A DNA stretch of 64,000 bases, taken from Lithodes maja. Its lineage: Eukaryota; Arthropoda; Malacostraca; Decapoda; Lithodidae. Each line of letters begins with the position of its first letter. The first letter of the stretch is position 1. Of the stretch, positions 42,901 to 52,805 are shown piece by piece. Under the pieces are notes generated by a model. The model ran no database searches. It saw nothing but the letters and a program-made list of their open reading frames with translations, and had not been told where the DNA came from. Location of the stretch: contig JBAKBP010010368.1 of the NCBI GenBank assembly GCA_037953745.1, positions 1 to 64,000 on the forward strand, written 5' to 3'. The position numbers were made by a program, and so were the translations under genes.

Positions 42901-45110
42901 ATGACAGGCCCAGGGGCTACTCCAGAACTAAGTAATGGTGCTAATACTGAATCACCCAGGAGAGCCGCCGAGTCAAAACTCTTAAAACCAACTCCAGCTT
43001 TAGCCTCCTCCTGTTGATCGTTCCTCTGCTGGTCTGAAGACGGAGGACTAGGCTGTGACACTTTAGCTGCCCGAGCTCGGGTGACAGCACACGCCATGGG
43101 TTGTGCCTGGCACCGCTCGACCCACTCTCGCTCTTCCCTACTCACGTCGGCCGGCCTCTCGGCAACGACTAAGGGTAGAACCTCAGAAGCGGGCATTGCA
43201 AAGTCGTTGCCGAGAAGAAGGTCGACGCCCTCCACTGGCAGTTTCTCCACAATCCCAACATCCAATTCACGTGCCACACCATCCACCTCCAACTCCAACC
43301 GCACCAGCGGGTATGACCGAGTTGCATTAATACCCTGCACCACCACCACCCGAGCCGCATTTATAGGGTAGCCAGTCAAGTTTTTCATCAAAGTCTGGGA
43401 AGCACCTGTATCACGCAAGACCTCTACTCCATGCTTGCGCCCCGCCCACATCACGCAACCCCGTCCTCTATGGTCGCAAAAAACATCCTGAGCAGGGTTC
43501 GAGCCTCCCAGGTGCTTCTGCATTGGCTGTGCCTCAGCCTCTGACGAACTGCCCCGGGCAAACTCAGAAGGCTTCAGAGACACACCAATGTTGCAGGCCA
43601 AAGACACAGCTGCTGTAGGTGGTTTGCTAGGACAGACTCTTGCAAAGTGCCCCTTTTTATGACATTGATAACACTCTAACTCCCCTTTGGGCTTCCCTTG
43701 GTACTGGGAAGGGCCCGGCCCCTTCTTAAATGGGACGGTGCTAGTCTTGTGGTCAGTCTTGGTATCATAACTCTTGTACTTGTTTGCATAAGATATATTA
43801 CTAACTCGGGGGGGTGGGGCGTCACGCCCCTTGTTACCTGCCTCACTACGCTGGGCAGACCCGCACCCACGAATTAATGATAGCCGGAGGTCAGCCATCT
43901 CAGCTGCCTCCTGTAGAGTTTTTGGATTCTTTTCTTTAATAGTTAAAGTCATTTCTGCACCTGTACACTTATAAAACTGCTCGAGCAGAAACAGCTCAGT
44001 CAACTGTTCGGCCGTCTCAGCTTTCTCAGAACGTGTCCAGTTTGTAAGTGCATCTTTTAAGTCCCGGGCATGTTCAAGAAAGGTCGCCTCCCTAGTCTTT
44101 GTAACACCCCGAAACTTCAATCGATATGTTTCTGGTTGCAACTCGTATGCCCGTAGGACAGCTCTCTTCAATTCTGGGTAGTCAATGCAAGACTCTAAAG
44201 GCAGTGCATCATAAGCCTTCAGACCCTTACCCGTAAGTCTTGAGGAGACCAGAGCTGCCCACTTCTCTTCAGGCCAATTATGCTCCCTACACTTCTTCTC
44301 AAAACGATTAAAAAATTCTGTGACTTCAGTTTCACTAAATGCCGGCACCAATTTGACTAAGTGAGACAAGGACTGTTCTCTTACTTGGCCCTCCCGGCCC
44401 ATCCGAATCCCTGTCGACTCTGCACGAGTCTTATCTAAGTCTATCTGAGCACAATATTTCTCGGAGTCGTATCTAAGCTCAGCCTCGTGCCTCCTGACCT
44501 CAATCTCATGCCTCCTAGTCTCATTCTCCTGCTTCCTAGTCTCATTCTCCTGCTTCCTAGTCTCATCCTCCCGCCTCCTGGTCTCAGCCTCAATCTCCTT
44601 CTCATGCCTCCTAGACTCATTCTCCATTTTAGCAAGCTCGAGTTTAAATATCATCTCAGGAGACAGGCCGGAAGAGGGAGCTGCCACTACTGAAGGAGGG
44701 GGGGCAAGAACTGGGGAACCACCATACGCACCGCCCGAGGGCACTCCAATCTTCCAATGCTCATCCCTCTGTGGGAGAGTGCTAACCTCCGGCAACTGAG
44801 TGGACGGCACTGTGGGAGTCGAGTGAGAGGGGATCTGGGGAGGAACCCCCCCAAACGCCCTCTCCTCCGAAACCCCATGTCGCCCACGCAACACCCAGGA
44901 AATCAGCTCCCCCTTGGACATCCCTCCTACATTGGATAGACCCAAAACCTTGGCTATCAGGTGCAAGCCATAAACATTCACCCCAGTCAGCCTCTCCTCC
45001 GTCACGTGGTACTGCTTACTCACAAAAAGTCTAGCATCCTCCTCACTAGTTACTAACGGCACCTCCTCAAATGGCATCTCTCGCTCCTCGTCAATACTAG
45101 GGCACGACAT
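39963..45110 (-). CDS. gag-pol: Gag-Pol polyprotein of Gmr1-like element III (single frame; IN before RT)
   Basis: The open frame extends to 45140, but the first ATG is at 45110 (residue 11 of the open frame; numbers below count from 45140). E/R-rich coiled coil about 170-225. SCAN-like capsid part about 325-425 (AYELQPETYR, FLEHARDL, LLEQFYKC, EAAEMADL). Zinc knuckle CYQCHKKGHFARVC 490-503. Protease LRDTGAS 575-581 and LLLGNDF 641-647. Integrase zinc site H868, H875, C905, C908; core D939 (VVDMVGP), D998 (SDQGSNF), E1034 (LERWH); C-terminal VGQEVLILLP 1151-1160. Reverse transcriptase: D1395 (KVDLVKGYWQ) and YLDD 1455-1458. RNase H: D1604 (TDASG), E1645, D1672 (TDHHPL), D1716. All catalytic residues are present. 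Integrase upstream of RT is the reverse of ordinary Ty3/gypsy order and marks the Gmr1 group. No frameshift or stop separates gag from pol. Confidence 0.95.
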   Translation of the reverse strand: MSCPSIDEEREMPFEEVPLVTSEEDARLFVSKQYHVTEERLTGVNVYGLHLIAKVLGLSNVGGMSKGELISWVLRGRHGVSEERAFGGVPPQIPSHSTPTVPSTQLPEVSTLPQRDEHWKIGVPSGGAYGGSPVLAPPPSVVAAPSSGLSPEMIFKLELAKMENESRRHEKEIEAETRRREDETRKQENETRKQENETRRHEIEVRRHEAELRYDSEKYCAQIDLDKTRAESTGIRMGREGQVREQSLSHLVKLVPAFSETEVTEFFNRFEKKCREHNWPEEKWAALVSSRLTGKGLKAYDALPLESCIDYPELKRAVLRAYELQPETYRLKFRGVTKTREATFLEHARDLKDALTNWTRSEKAETAEQLTELFLLEQFYKCTGAEMTLTIKEKNPKTLQEAAEMADLRLSLIRGCGSAQRSEAGNKGRDAPPPRVSNISYANKYKSYDTKTDHKTSTVPFKKGPGPSQYQGKPKGELECYQCHKKGHFARVCPSKPPTAAVSLACNIGVSLKPSEFARGSSSEAEAQPMQKHLGGSNPAQDVFCDHRGRGCVMWAGRKHGVEVLRDTGASQTLMKNLTGYPINAARVVVVQGINATRSYPLVRLELEVDGVARELDVGIVEKLPVEGVDLLLGNDFAMPASEVLPLVVAERPADVSREEREWVERCQAQPMACAVTRARAAKVSQPSPPSSDQQRNDQQEEAKAGVGFKSFDSAALLGDSVLAPLLSSGVAPGPVIESDEAGHDESPRQQRYEHRERQREQLSIGEGHALLREQLDRLAPSDIRRLQLEDPELQTCANGAVELDEDGDAQPGDFFYLDGILYRRFQDPNRSWKMGSGVVDQLMVPRECRDSLLSLAHDTPLAGHLGVRKTVAALGKLFWWPGMKSHVQSWINSCDICQRVGKPNQVIPKAPLHPIPVIGPPFSKIVVDMVGPLPPTKAGNKFLLTIMDVATRYPDAYPMKNGMAKTVVSNLLWYFSRYGYPEEIQSDQGSNFTSNLFKQTMQQHGIRAVVSSAYHPESQGVLERWHATLKSMLRCYCADNGRDWDLGLPYVLFAAREVPGESLGFSPNELIFGHRVRGPLNMLREIWEGTVPPCSLLKYVFESRERMLKSLEMAGRNLTGSQALMKDRYDRKVKLREFIVGQEVLILLPLVGNPLSAKYTGPYKIVEKISDLDYLVATPDRRKKNQLCHVNLIKEYVRRPSEPLTVPVLACCGRGGEGEGDSQASEEDSWDHHVSADQWAGNSSLRADEAIAHLPEPQFEAIRQLLGLYPTVFAEHPGLTTQAMHDVDVGHHLPFKSIPYRVPPIKLPALRDELEYMLGRGLIEKGTVKWTSPVTLQPKPDGKVRFCIDFRRLNGLTPTNPYPLPRVDDSVDKIGNARFLSKVDLVKGYWQVPLSERAKEVCGFVVDGSTYRCNVMPYGLKNAPATFQNLMNEIVKDIPNCTVYLDDVIIYDDDFESHCEHLETLFRKLSEASLVVNLAKCDFVKATVQYLGFVVGRGQVCPPQNKVQAINKFPHPTTKKQIMRFLGMIGYYRRFIKGYSTVLAPLTDLLSKDKKFLWAPECEKAFNLVKHLLCTHPILRAPDFNRPFQLATDASGVGAGAVLLQTDNEGVEHPVSFFSKKFNAAQKNYSTIEKELLAIVLSLRHFEVYVPAYGPVVVIYTDHHPLRFLNQFHNRNMRLTRWSLMLQEYNLDIRHIAGCDNVIADCLSRVDDQS

Positions 45111-45322
45111 ACTGAAGTTCACAAAAAATTCTCGAGACAAAAGTGTTAAACTCCCTTATGTAAGCACTAATTACTAAATTAACTGGAGTCTCTTAAATGC
45201 TCTCCTAATTGCCTTACAAAAAAAATATTCTTCAATATGTACGCTAAAGTACGAACAAACAAATGTTGTACAACTCTGCAAAAAATTATACTGTTCACAA
45301 AATCCTAAGCAAGGTCGCCATT
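45111..45322 (-). promoter_or_regulatory. 5' leader and primer binding site of element III
   Basis: After the 5' LTR end (GTAACA) the minus strand reads AA, then TGGCGACCTTGCTTAGG (complement of about 45304-45320), conserved in all four elements. The first 8 bases fit the complement of a tRNA-Arg(TCG) 3' terminus; identity not proven. Confidence 0.8.
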
Positions 45323-47178
45323 TGTTACGACCGGGCACTCGGGTACACTAGGGCTCTTACACAGGACTCGAGTATGGCTCGCTGCCACAACGGAAACACA
45401 CGATCCCAACCCCAGAGTACTGCCAGCCGAACAAAAAACGCCACTACCCTCCAGAGTTCTATCTGCTATAACGGGGTATACAAGAACTCGGTACTAGCGT
45501 TTCACACAACAGACTAATAACAAGACGGGAGTTATCTAGTCTGGTCAACAATCAAACAAAGAAGAAAGTACTACAACACTAAAGAATAGTGTTGGCCGAA
45601 GCCGAAGTAATCCACCCTTGAACTAAGAACTTAAGAAGTCCTCCACCCTCTACTTCGGATCGGCACTATTACGTTACGTTAAACAATAGTCCTCGAGCAT
45701 CAAGCAAGGAATCTTCTGATAAGTTAGATGCTTCTCGAATACTCATAAGAAGTAAGTATCGGATTTTGAACAGCAATTTAATGAATAACTCACTGGTAAT
45801 TAAAGGCTTTAAATTGACATAAGAAGAATTATAAGAATAAGCAATAGGATATGGCAAACATTAAGAAGAAGTACTCCGACAATGCACTAGCAATAGCCTA
45901 CTAAGATTGTGCTCGTGGGCCACTAATCTCTGAAGTAGCTAAGCGTGCCACACATGAAATCAATAGTGCTTAAACAATAATATACATAAAGAGAAGCTTC
46001 AATACTATACTGTATCTGCTGGTCGAGCAAAGTCTAGCTGGGATATCTAAGGTTAAGAGACAATGGCTGAGCAAGCGGCTCGTAGCCTAGCGAGGTCCTT
46101 AAGACTGTGCGGCCAAATTACGGTAATTGACGGGATGCTCTCTTGAGAGATCCAGATCACTAGTATCTGGTTCTCTCCTGGCGATCCTCTCAAAGTCAAG
46201 CAAATGAGATAGCACAGTGTTGGGTGGCACAGGCAAAAGCCCTCACTCGCAACACAGTGCTAAACTCCCACGGTACACAGTCAGAAAGACCACCTAGGCG
46301 TTCCACGTCTCCGTTGCAATTGTACTGGTTCAACCGCAACCTAGTACTCATAGGAAATCACAACTCAGAAACCCTATCCCAGTCTAGCATTGCCTAAACC
46401 AGCAGAAAACAGGAACATGAATAATCGCACACAGGGAAATGCATATACGAGTGCAACAAACATCAATCAATCCTATTCTAGTTAACCCTTCCAAAAATAG
46501 GCTATCTAACAGGCACTTATCTCGTGAGAACTCAAGCGATAATACTTTGGCTGACTAAATCTGCACCAAAGGGGTCATGGAGGTTAAACAGGGACGAGAA
46601 GAGAAGAAGATAGGCTGTTCAGAGAGTAGAGAAAGTTCACATCAGTCGGAAGAATATGGATAGTTGCAAGGGATATGAGAAGTCGCTTTGCCTGATGAGT
46701 TCTGAAGAATGGTGGCAAGAACCTCTCTTTTTATACTCGGCCCTCTAGCGGCATATCTCAAACTACTTAAGGACCGCCCACTGGCAATCATGACGTCATA
46801 TTCTCTCTCAATCTGGGATCGACAAAGAACTTCCCACGCGCTGAAAGGGAGGAAGGGAGGAGGGAGGAGGGAATTAGGCCTATCTGCCCGCGTGGCGCAC
46901 TCACTGGTCCCCGTTACGTAATATCTCTCTCTCTCTCCTCTCATCATTACATATAAGTCCCACACACAATACTTATAACTAATGATATAAAATAGAACTC
47001 GTTGACTCAGATGAAAACAAAATACATATTTATAATACTTATAGTACAACGGCTCACATAAACTAAGTTAGGAAACTCTACACAGACTACAGCCAAAGTT
47101 CCTGCCCTGACGATCCTAGCGAGAGTGGGGCCTGACTGGGCGTTCTGTACAGCATGCTCATACTCGACATGCGTCACA
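45323..47178 (-). repeat. 5' LTR of element III
   Basis: 1856 bp; same length and apparently the same sequence as 37594-39449. It should carry the promoter of the element; no TATA box or transcription start could be pinned down. Confidence 0.95.
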
Positions 47179-49830
47179 GTGTGTATGCTCCGACAGAGGA
47201 TAAACTTGTAAAAGAGAAAGAGGAGTTCTGGGTGAATGTGGAGGCGTGCCTGGATAAATTTGACAAGAACGAAAGAATATTTCTGATTGGGGATATGAAT
47301 GGTAAGGTGGGTGATAGGAAACTTGATGGAGTGGTGGGAGGGTGGGGGGTACCGTCAGAGGTGAATGGGAATGGTAGTGCACTTGTGGACGTATGTGTGG
47401 GTGGGGAGGAGGTTGTGGATAGCCAACACCTTCTTCCGACACAGAATGATACACAGGTACACATGGAAAGTGGTGTTGACGATGAAGGATAAGACAGTGG
47501 AAGAACGAAAGTCACTGATTGATTATATATGCGTGGACGAACGAATGAATAAATCTGTGATGGATGCTAGGGTGTATAGGGGTATTGGAGGGGTCTGTCT
47601 GATCATTATGTAGTAGTAGCTAAGGTTAGGATACAAAAGAAGTGGGTGAGGAGAGCTGGAGGGAGGCGAGAGGAAGGTGGAATGGTGAGGAGGGTGGAGA
47701 GGCTACAGGAGGAAGAAATCAGGGAAGAGTACAGAAGAGCAGTAGAAAGACAACTAGGTGGGTTCGACTTGGAAGATATGGAGGAAGTGGAGGAGATAAG
47801 CAAGGTGTTTAAGGAAGAAATCTGTGCAGCATGTGAGGAGGTGTGTCGAGTGAGGAGAAGAGGGAGTGAAAGGTACAGCATGGTAGACAGAAGTAAAAAT
47901 AGCTGTGGAAGACAAGAAGAAAGTGTATAGAGAGTGGGTGGGTAGTAGAGGGAATGAAGATTTGGAGAGGCAGAAACGAACGAGGTACGTGGAGAGAAAG
48001 AGAGTGGTGAAGGAAAGTAAGAGAAGAGTAGATGCGGAATTTGGAAGGAATCTGAGTGTAAAATGGAGGGAGTGTAAGAAACTGTTCTGGAAAGAAGTAA
48101 AAAAGTTAGGGAAGGTAGCAAGGGAAAAAGTAAGGGTGTGAAAGATAATAATGGGAGAATGCTAGCCGAGAAGCAAGAGAGAGTCGAAAGATGGAAGGAG
48201 TACTTCAATGAGTTGCTAAATGTAAAGAATGAAGAGCCAGCAAACATAGTTGGATATGGTATGGGAGGGAGAAGAGAAGTAGTGGAGGAGAAGGTGGGGA
48301 TCAGGAGGTCAGAAGTGTGGGAAGCTATGAAAAGAGTGAAGTTGGGGAAAGCACCAGGAACAGATGGAGTGTGCGGGGAAATGTTGAGGTATGGTGGTGA
48401 GATAGTGATCGAAAGGGTATGGAAAATGTGCAAACTACCATGGGAGAAGGGGAATGCACCCGATGACTGGAAGACTGGCATAATAGTCCCCCTATATAAG
48501 GGCAAAGGGGAAAGAGGAGTGTGTGGTAACCACCGAGGAATATGTCTTTTTAAGCGTAGTAGGGAAGGTGTACAGTAGGGTAGTGATTGTGAGAGTGAGA
48601 GTGAGAGTGAGAATGGAGAAATGGATAGGCGACGAGCAGGGAGGTTTTAGGAAGGGAAGAGGATGTGTAGATCAGATTTTTACCCTGAATTGTGTTGTGG
48701 AGAAATATCTGGAGAAGCAACAAAAGCTGTATGTTGCCTTTATGGACTTGGAGAAGGCCTATGACAGAGTAGATAGAGAAGGCATGTGGAAAGTACTTAG
48801 AATATACGGAGTAGATGGCAAGCTGCTGAAAGCAGTGAAGAGCATGTATGAGGGTGCAAAGGCGGCAGTACGTGGGGAGAATGAGCAGAGCGAGTTCTTT
48901 CACCTGAGTGTTGGGTTGAAACAGGGGTGTGTGATGTCCCCGTGGTTGTTTACTGTATATATGGATGGAGTCATGAAAGAAATACTAGGAAGAGCAGTGG
49001 ATGTTGGTGTATCACTGAAAAGGGAGGGAAATGAGTGGAAGCTGCCTATACTGCTGTTTGTGGATGATACAGTTCTGATCAGTGATAATGAATGGGAGTT
49101 GCAGGGTCTGGTAAATGAGTTTGGAACAGTGTGCGAAAAACAGAATTTGAAGGTAAATGCGGGGAAGAGCAAGGTTATGGTCTTCGAAAGGGGTGAAGTC
49201 ACAGAGTGTGAGGTGAAGTTGAACGGTCAGGCTATGGAGATCGTCAGCTCTTTTAAGTATCTGGGCAGTGTGTTGAGTAAAGATGGGACTATGGATGAAG
49301 AAGTGCGGGAGAGGGTGCAACAGGGGAAGAGGGTTGTAAGAACGTTGAAAGCAGTAACAAGAAATAGAGTGGTCAGTATGGAAGTGAAGAAGTCCTTGCA
49401 TGACAGTGTGGTAATCCCGACACTAACTTACGGAAGCGAAGCATGGACGTTCGGGAAGACTCAGACCAAGAGTGAGAGCGGTGGAAATGAGTTACTTGAG
49501 ATGTGCGTGCGGAGTTACATGGAGGGATAGACAGATGAATGAGGAAGAAGGTGGTGTGGTGTGGAGGTAGATGTGCTGGAAAGTGTGAAAAGGAACAACT
49601 TGAGATGGTTCAGCCATATGGAACGTATGGGAAGCGAGAGAATGACTAAGAGGGTGGACGGACAGAGAGGGAGAGGTAGACCGAAGGAGAGGTGGAAGGA
49701 TGGAGTGAGGAAGTATATGAATGAAGGTGGTGCTGGTTGGGAGGAGGGGCATCGACTGACTGGGGACAGAGGTGCATGGGGGCGGTTCGTTCGTGGCCAC
49801 CCCTTCGGGGATCACGGCATCAGGCAATAG
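47179..49830 (+). pseudogene. RTE-like copy C, rest of endonuclease and reverse transcriptase
   Basis: Continues the frame broken by element III: YAPTED and ERIFLIGDMNGKVGD (endonuclease, catalytic Asp), then frameshifts near 47440, 47600 (where SDHYVV is now out of frame), 47890, 48140 and 48545. The RT part is readable as LGKAPGTDGVCGEM, DEQGGFRKGRG, FMDLEKAYDRVDREG (motif A), GLKQGCVMSPWLF and LLFVDDTVL. The last has Val where copy D has FADD. The C-terminal part has RWFSHMERM and GRGRPKERWKDGVRKY and ends with TAG at 49828-49830. It is dead: multiple frameshifts plus the inserted LTR element. Confidence 0.85.
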
Positions 49831-49859
49831 ATAGATAGATAGATAGATATGTATTAAAT

Positions 49860-50314
49860 CACTAATTTAGGTATTAAACATATATGTCATATTTGTCTAA
49901 CTATATACAGTATATGCATTATCTATTAAGAAAATTAAAGGAATCTGCTTCGCCTTTAGACATTATTTAGTGCAGAACTATTTTATCCTTATATATGAAT
50001 TCATATTAGATAAACTTAAGGATAACATACATTAATACAGTCTTTGGTATTGAATAAAATAGTCGATACAATGTCGTTGCAACGTGAATGCATAAATTAC
50101 AAAGACTATTTTCGAAGAAAACAACATGGAAGATAAATACGGTAGAGAGAGATTAGATATAAAAACAAAACAAAATAAAGACGATAAGTAGGTGAAGAAA
50201 ACCGTGGCTATAATAGGGATTTTCTGTTTTACCAATGTACAGAACGGTTACCAGAGATGGGGTAGAAGTAAAAGAAAAATATAAGTCACCAAGAAAAAGG
50301 GAAGCATCTCAAGA
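49860..50314. other. AT-rich non-coding stretch
   Basis: Nothing recognisable between the RTE-like tail duplication and the second piggyBac-like MITE. Confidence 0.5.
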
Positions 50315-50318
50315 TTAA

Positions 50319-50801
50319 CACTCAAAGAGCGAGTGGTGGAGTATATTTGACTGTGCCGCCCAGTGGTTGGTTTTACCGTAAACGAGCTTGTTTCCGTGCT
50401 CGTTTTCATGCATAAACTAGAGCCAGAGCGTAATACAAGTATGTATCCCTGAAAAGGCGTTAATTCAGCTTTCCAATGACACCAGAACCATCCTTCTACG
50501 ATCACTGGTTACCTGTCTTGCAACGATCGTGCAACCGAAGGGCAAAATCGCTAAAATACGGTAATTTCCTTACATTATTACGTGTGAAACGAGTGAGAGA
50601 GGGTGGAGTACAAAGGAGTACATCTCAGTAGCTCCACGGCCACCGTGGCGAGCGGTCATGAGGTAACCAACGCTCCTCCCACTGCTCCGCTCTCTCTCAG
50701 AGCACATTACGTGCTCAAAATTGCACTCGACAATAGCCGGGCCCCGCCACATAGGCCACATTTATTTCACTCGACAATAGCTGGGCGCCGCCAGTTAAGG
50801 G
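50319..50801. mobile_element. piggyBac-like MITE, copy 2 (483 bp)
   Basis: Aligns along its length with 27874-28355 (for example AGAGCGTAA, CCAATGACACC, GAACCATCCTT, CATTACGTGCT) and has almost the same length. TTAA lies on both sides (50315-50318, 50802-50805). The right end on the complement is CCCTTAACTGGCGGCG; the left end (CACTCAAAGAG) has decayed. Confidence 0.85.
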
Positions 50802-51807
50802 TTAATGACAAGATTCAATCATCAGCTTAGGTATACGAAGACAAAACATGTGGAATGGGTTCTGAAGATGACCCAAATATAGAGCATAAACAAAGCATCC
50901 TGTGACTATCCTCTCTTATGATAAAATTAGAAAGATTCGTCGAGATAGGCAAACTCAAAGCCAAGGAAGAAGGTCATAGATAACATTAAATTGAATACGC
51001 TCGACATATAATAATTTGAGTTAGGTAATAAATAACCGATTTATTATTTTATTCGAAATAGGTGATTTTTTAACCTGGGAACTGCGGAGAGACTCTTAAG
51101 AGTTCCCCCGGCGGACTGTGGGGAGACTCTTAAGAGTGAGTGAAAAAAGAAATCAACTTTTGACATCGAAAAAAAAAAAAAAAAAAAATTGGCCCCTGGG
51201 CCATGCAACATCTCAGTCCTCTACCTCCCCTCCTTCCCCACTTTCCTCCTCTCCTTCAGTTATCACCTATTTTCCCTGTTATTCCCTTATTCTGAGGTAT
51301 ATTTTCGTGCTAACATTAGCGAGTTGCAAGCAGGGTGTTGTCATCACTGATGGCAAGCGAGTGCAAGAGAGAGAGAGAGAGTATCGATCGACTGTGTCTC
51401 AGTGGCCTTGGGGGAAATTGGCGGGAAAGCAGCTTGCCTCACCCATACATTATACAACTCGCGGGCTATATCTCCGATTTTGACCATCCAAACGCTGTTT
51501 TCACTAGTTTTATTGTTGTTTCAGGTTAATACCTTTATAATCAACCCATAATAGGCGCATATGGATAAGTATTAATGCTATTAATGGTACAATGAATATT
51601 TTAGTGACGGAAACACCTCAAATACGTCAGCACAGGGGGACGTTTCCAATTACCCCCATGCGCACTTGTTAGGTTAATGAAATAACAGGAATAATAGTAA
51701 TACAAAATAATCAATAGTAATAATTTGTATTTCCTCTTAATGATTGCAGCATATTCATCAATTCAATGCAACTGCTTAGACGTTATACCATTGGCAAATG
51801 TTACAAC

Positions 51808-51835
51808 CTATCTATCTATCTATCTATCTATCTAT
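51808..51835. repeat. (CTAT)n microsatellite
   Basis: About seven CTAT units. As the minus-strand ATAG tail of RTE-like copies C and D looks the same, this may be the tail of a very short 5'-truncated copy. Confidence 0.8.
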
Positions 51836-52473
51836 ATGCTCAGGCCCAATCCCCATTTTGGGGGTAGCCGACTCAAGACAGAGCAAGAACAGGGAAAACA
51901 CAACCAGTCAAAATAAATCGATAACGAAATTACCAATACAAAATAATTTAAAGTAAAATAGTTCATATACTGTTTAGAGAAATATTGTATATTTTGAGGG
52001 AAAGCGAGGAGGCAGTGAGCCAAAAGATGCTAATACAAAATAAAAAAGGCTAAGATTTGATATCCTCCACTCTACCCATCTACCCAAACAGGAAGAATAA
52101 TAACAGTGATGGGATGTGATGAGGGGATATCATGATCACTATCCTGCCCAATACATCAACTTTAAGGGGGGTGGGAGGTCGTGTGTCTGGCCTCCCTTCT
52201 CCCTCATGCTTAGCCCTCTTAGTTTTGAAATTATAAGAAGTTCGCCCAATTAATGTGATGATTTAGGCCCTTTTCGCACCATTAATTTGTCAATATTATG
52301 ACTGTTCGTGTCATTTAAGTGTCATTGTTTTCCTGGCGAGCGATAGAAAGCCTGTATTAAGAGGAAGCGACCTTCGGTGGGGATGTTTTTCTATCGACAA
52401 ATGCACAAATTGAGTTTTGCATTTGTATAAATATTATTATTATTATATTTAGTATATATATATAATTCATATA

Positions 52474-52478
<5 letters not shown>

Positions 52479-52517
<39 letters not shown>
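52479..52517. repeat. (TG)n microsatellite
   Basis: About 19 uninterrupted TG units. Confidence 0.95.
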
Positions 52518-52520
<3 letters not shown>

Positions 52521-52805
52521 CTGTATCAAATGGCAACGTTATCAATATGTACCAGGTTAGTTTGAGGCGACTTTAGTGTTTGTTTTATGTCATGGAATTG
52601 TGAAGGTAATGTCCCTCTGTCTCAATTCCAGACATATACCTATCATCAAATTTTACGGTAAAATATGGATTAAGGCAGTATATTTAAAATCAGAATAGGA
52701 TCCAATTATTTTTGCCGACTTAATGTTTTAGTTACATCATTTACATTAGCCTAAAATAATTGGCGTTAGGACCCAGGAGCTCTATATCTAGTTCTATCCA
52801 ACTCT

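Larger units (their letters stand above)
37594..47178 (-). mobile_element. Gmr1-like Ty3/gypsy retrotransposon III (complete)
   Basis: 9585 bp. Two LTRs of exactly 1856 bp flank an internal region with primer binding site, one gag-pol frame without any interruption, and a polypurine tract. The 4-bp duplication GTGT lies at 37590-37593 and 47179-47182, inside the endonuclease frame of RTE-like copy C. The LTRs look identical by eye, including all ORFs they contain, which indicates a very recent insertion. Integrase precedes reverse transcriptase in pol. There is no env-like frame after pol. Confidence 0.95.
37101..49849 (+). mobile_element. RTE-like non-LTR retrotransposon, copy C (full length, interrupted)
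   Basis: Flanked by the 10-bp duplication TGTATTAAAT (37091-37100 and 49850-49859). Without the inserted Gmr1-like element III and its GTGT duplication, it is about 3.2 kb. Near the 5' end is TGCGTGTCGTCGTAAGAGGC, followed by an endonuclease-reverse transcriptase frame and a tail of ATAG repeats (about 49827-49849). Endonuclease, RT, no RNase H and a simple-repeat tail suit the RTE superfamily; the exact clade is inference. Confidence 0.85.
50806..52805. other. Non-coding stretch with simple repeats
   Basis: Contains an A-rich run (about 51170-51187), a CTAT run followed by CAGGCCCAATCCCCATTTTG, which resembles another element 3' end (51808-51880), and a TG microsatellite. The repeated word GAGACTCTTAAGAGT occurs twice (51089-51135). 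No gene seen. Confidence 0.5.

Noticed and set aside
39963..45110. Interpretation of element III as Ty1/copia because integrase precedes RT
   Set aside because: The RT (YLDD, KVDLVKGYWQ), RNase H (TDASG, TDHHPL), CCHC knuckle and SCAN-like capsid are of Ty3/gypsy Gmr1 type, not copia.
37594..47178. Possible endogenous retrovirus with env
   Set aside because: No frame lies between the pol stop and the polypurine tract (39461-39962); nothing resembles an envelope protein.
47606..48505. Long antisense ORF (299 codons, Ser/Leu/Pro-rich)
   Set aside because: It is the reverse frame of the purine-rich RTE-like coding strand; the same artefact appears at 57713-58636 opposite copy D.
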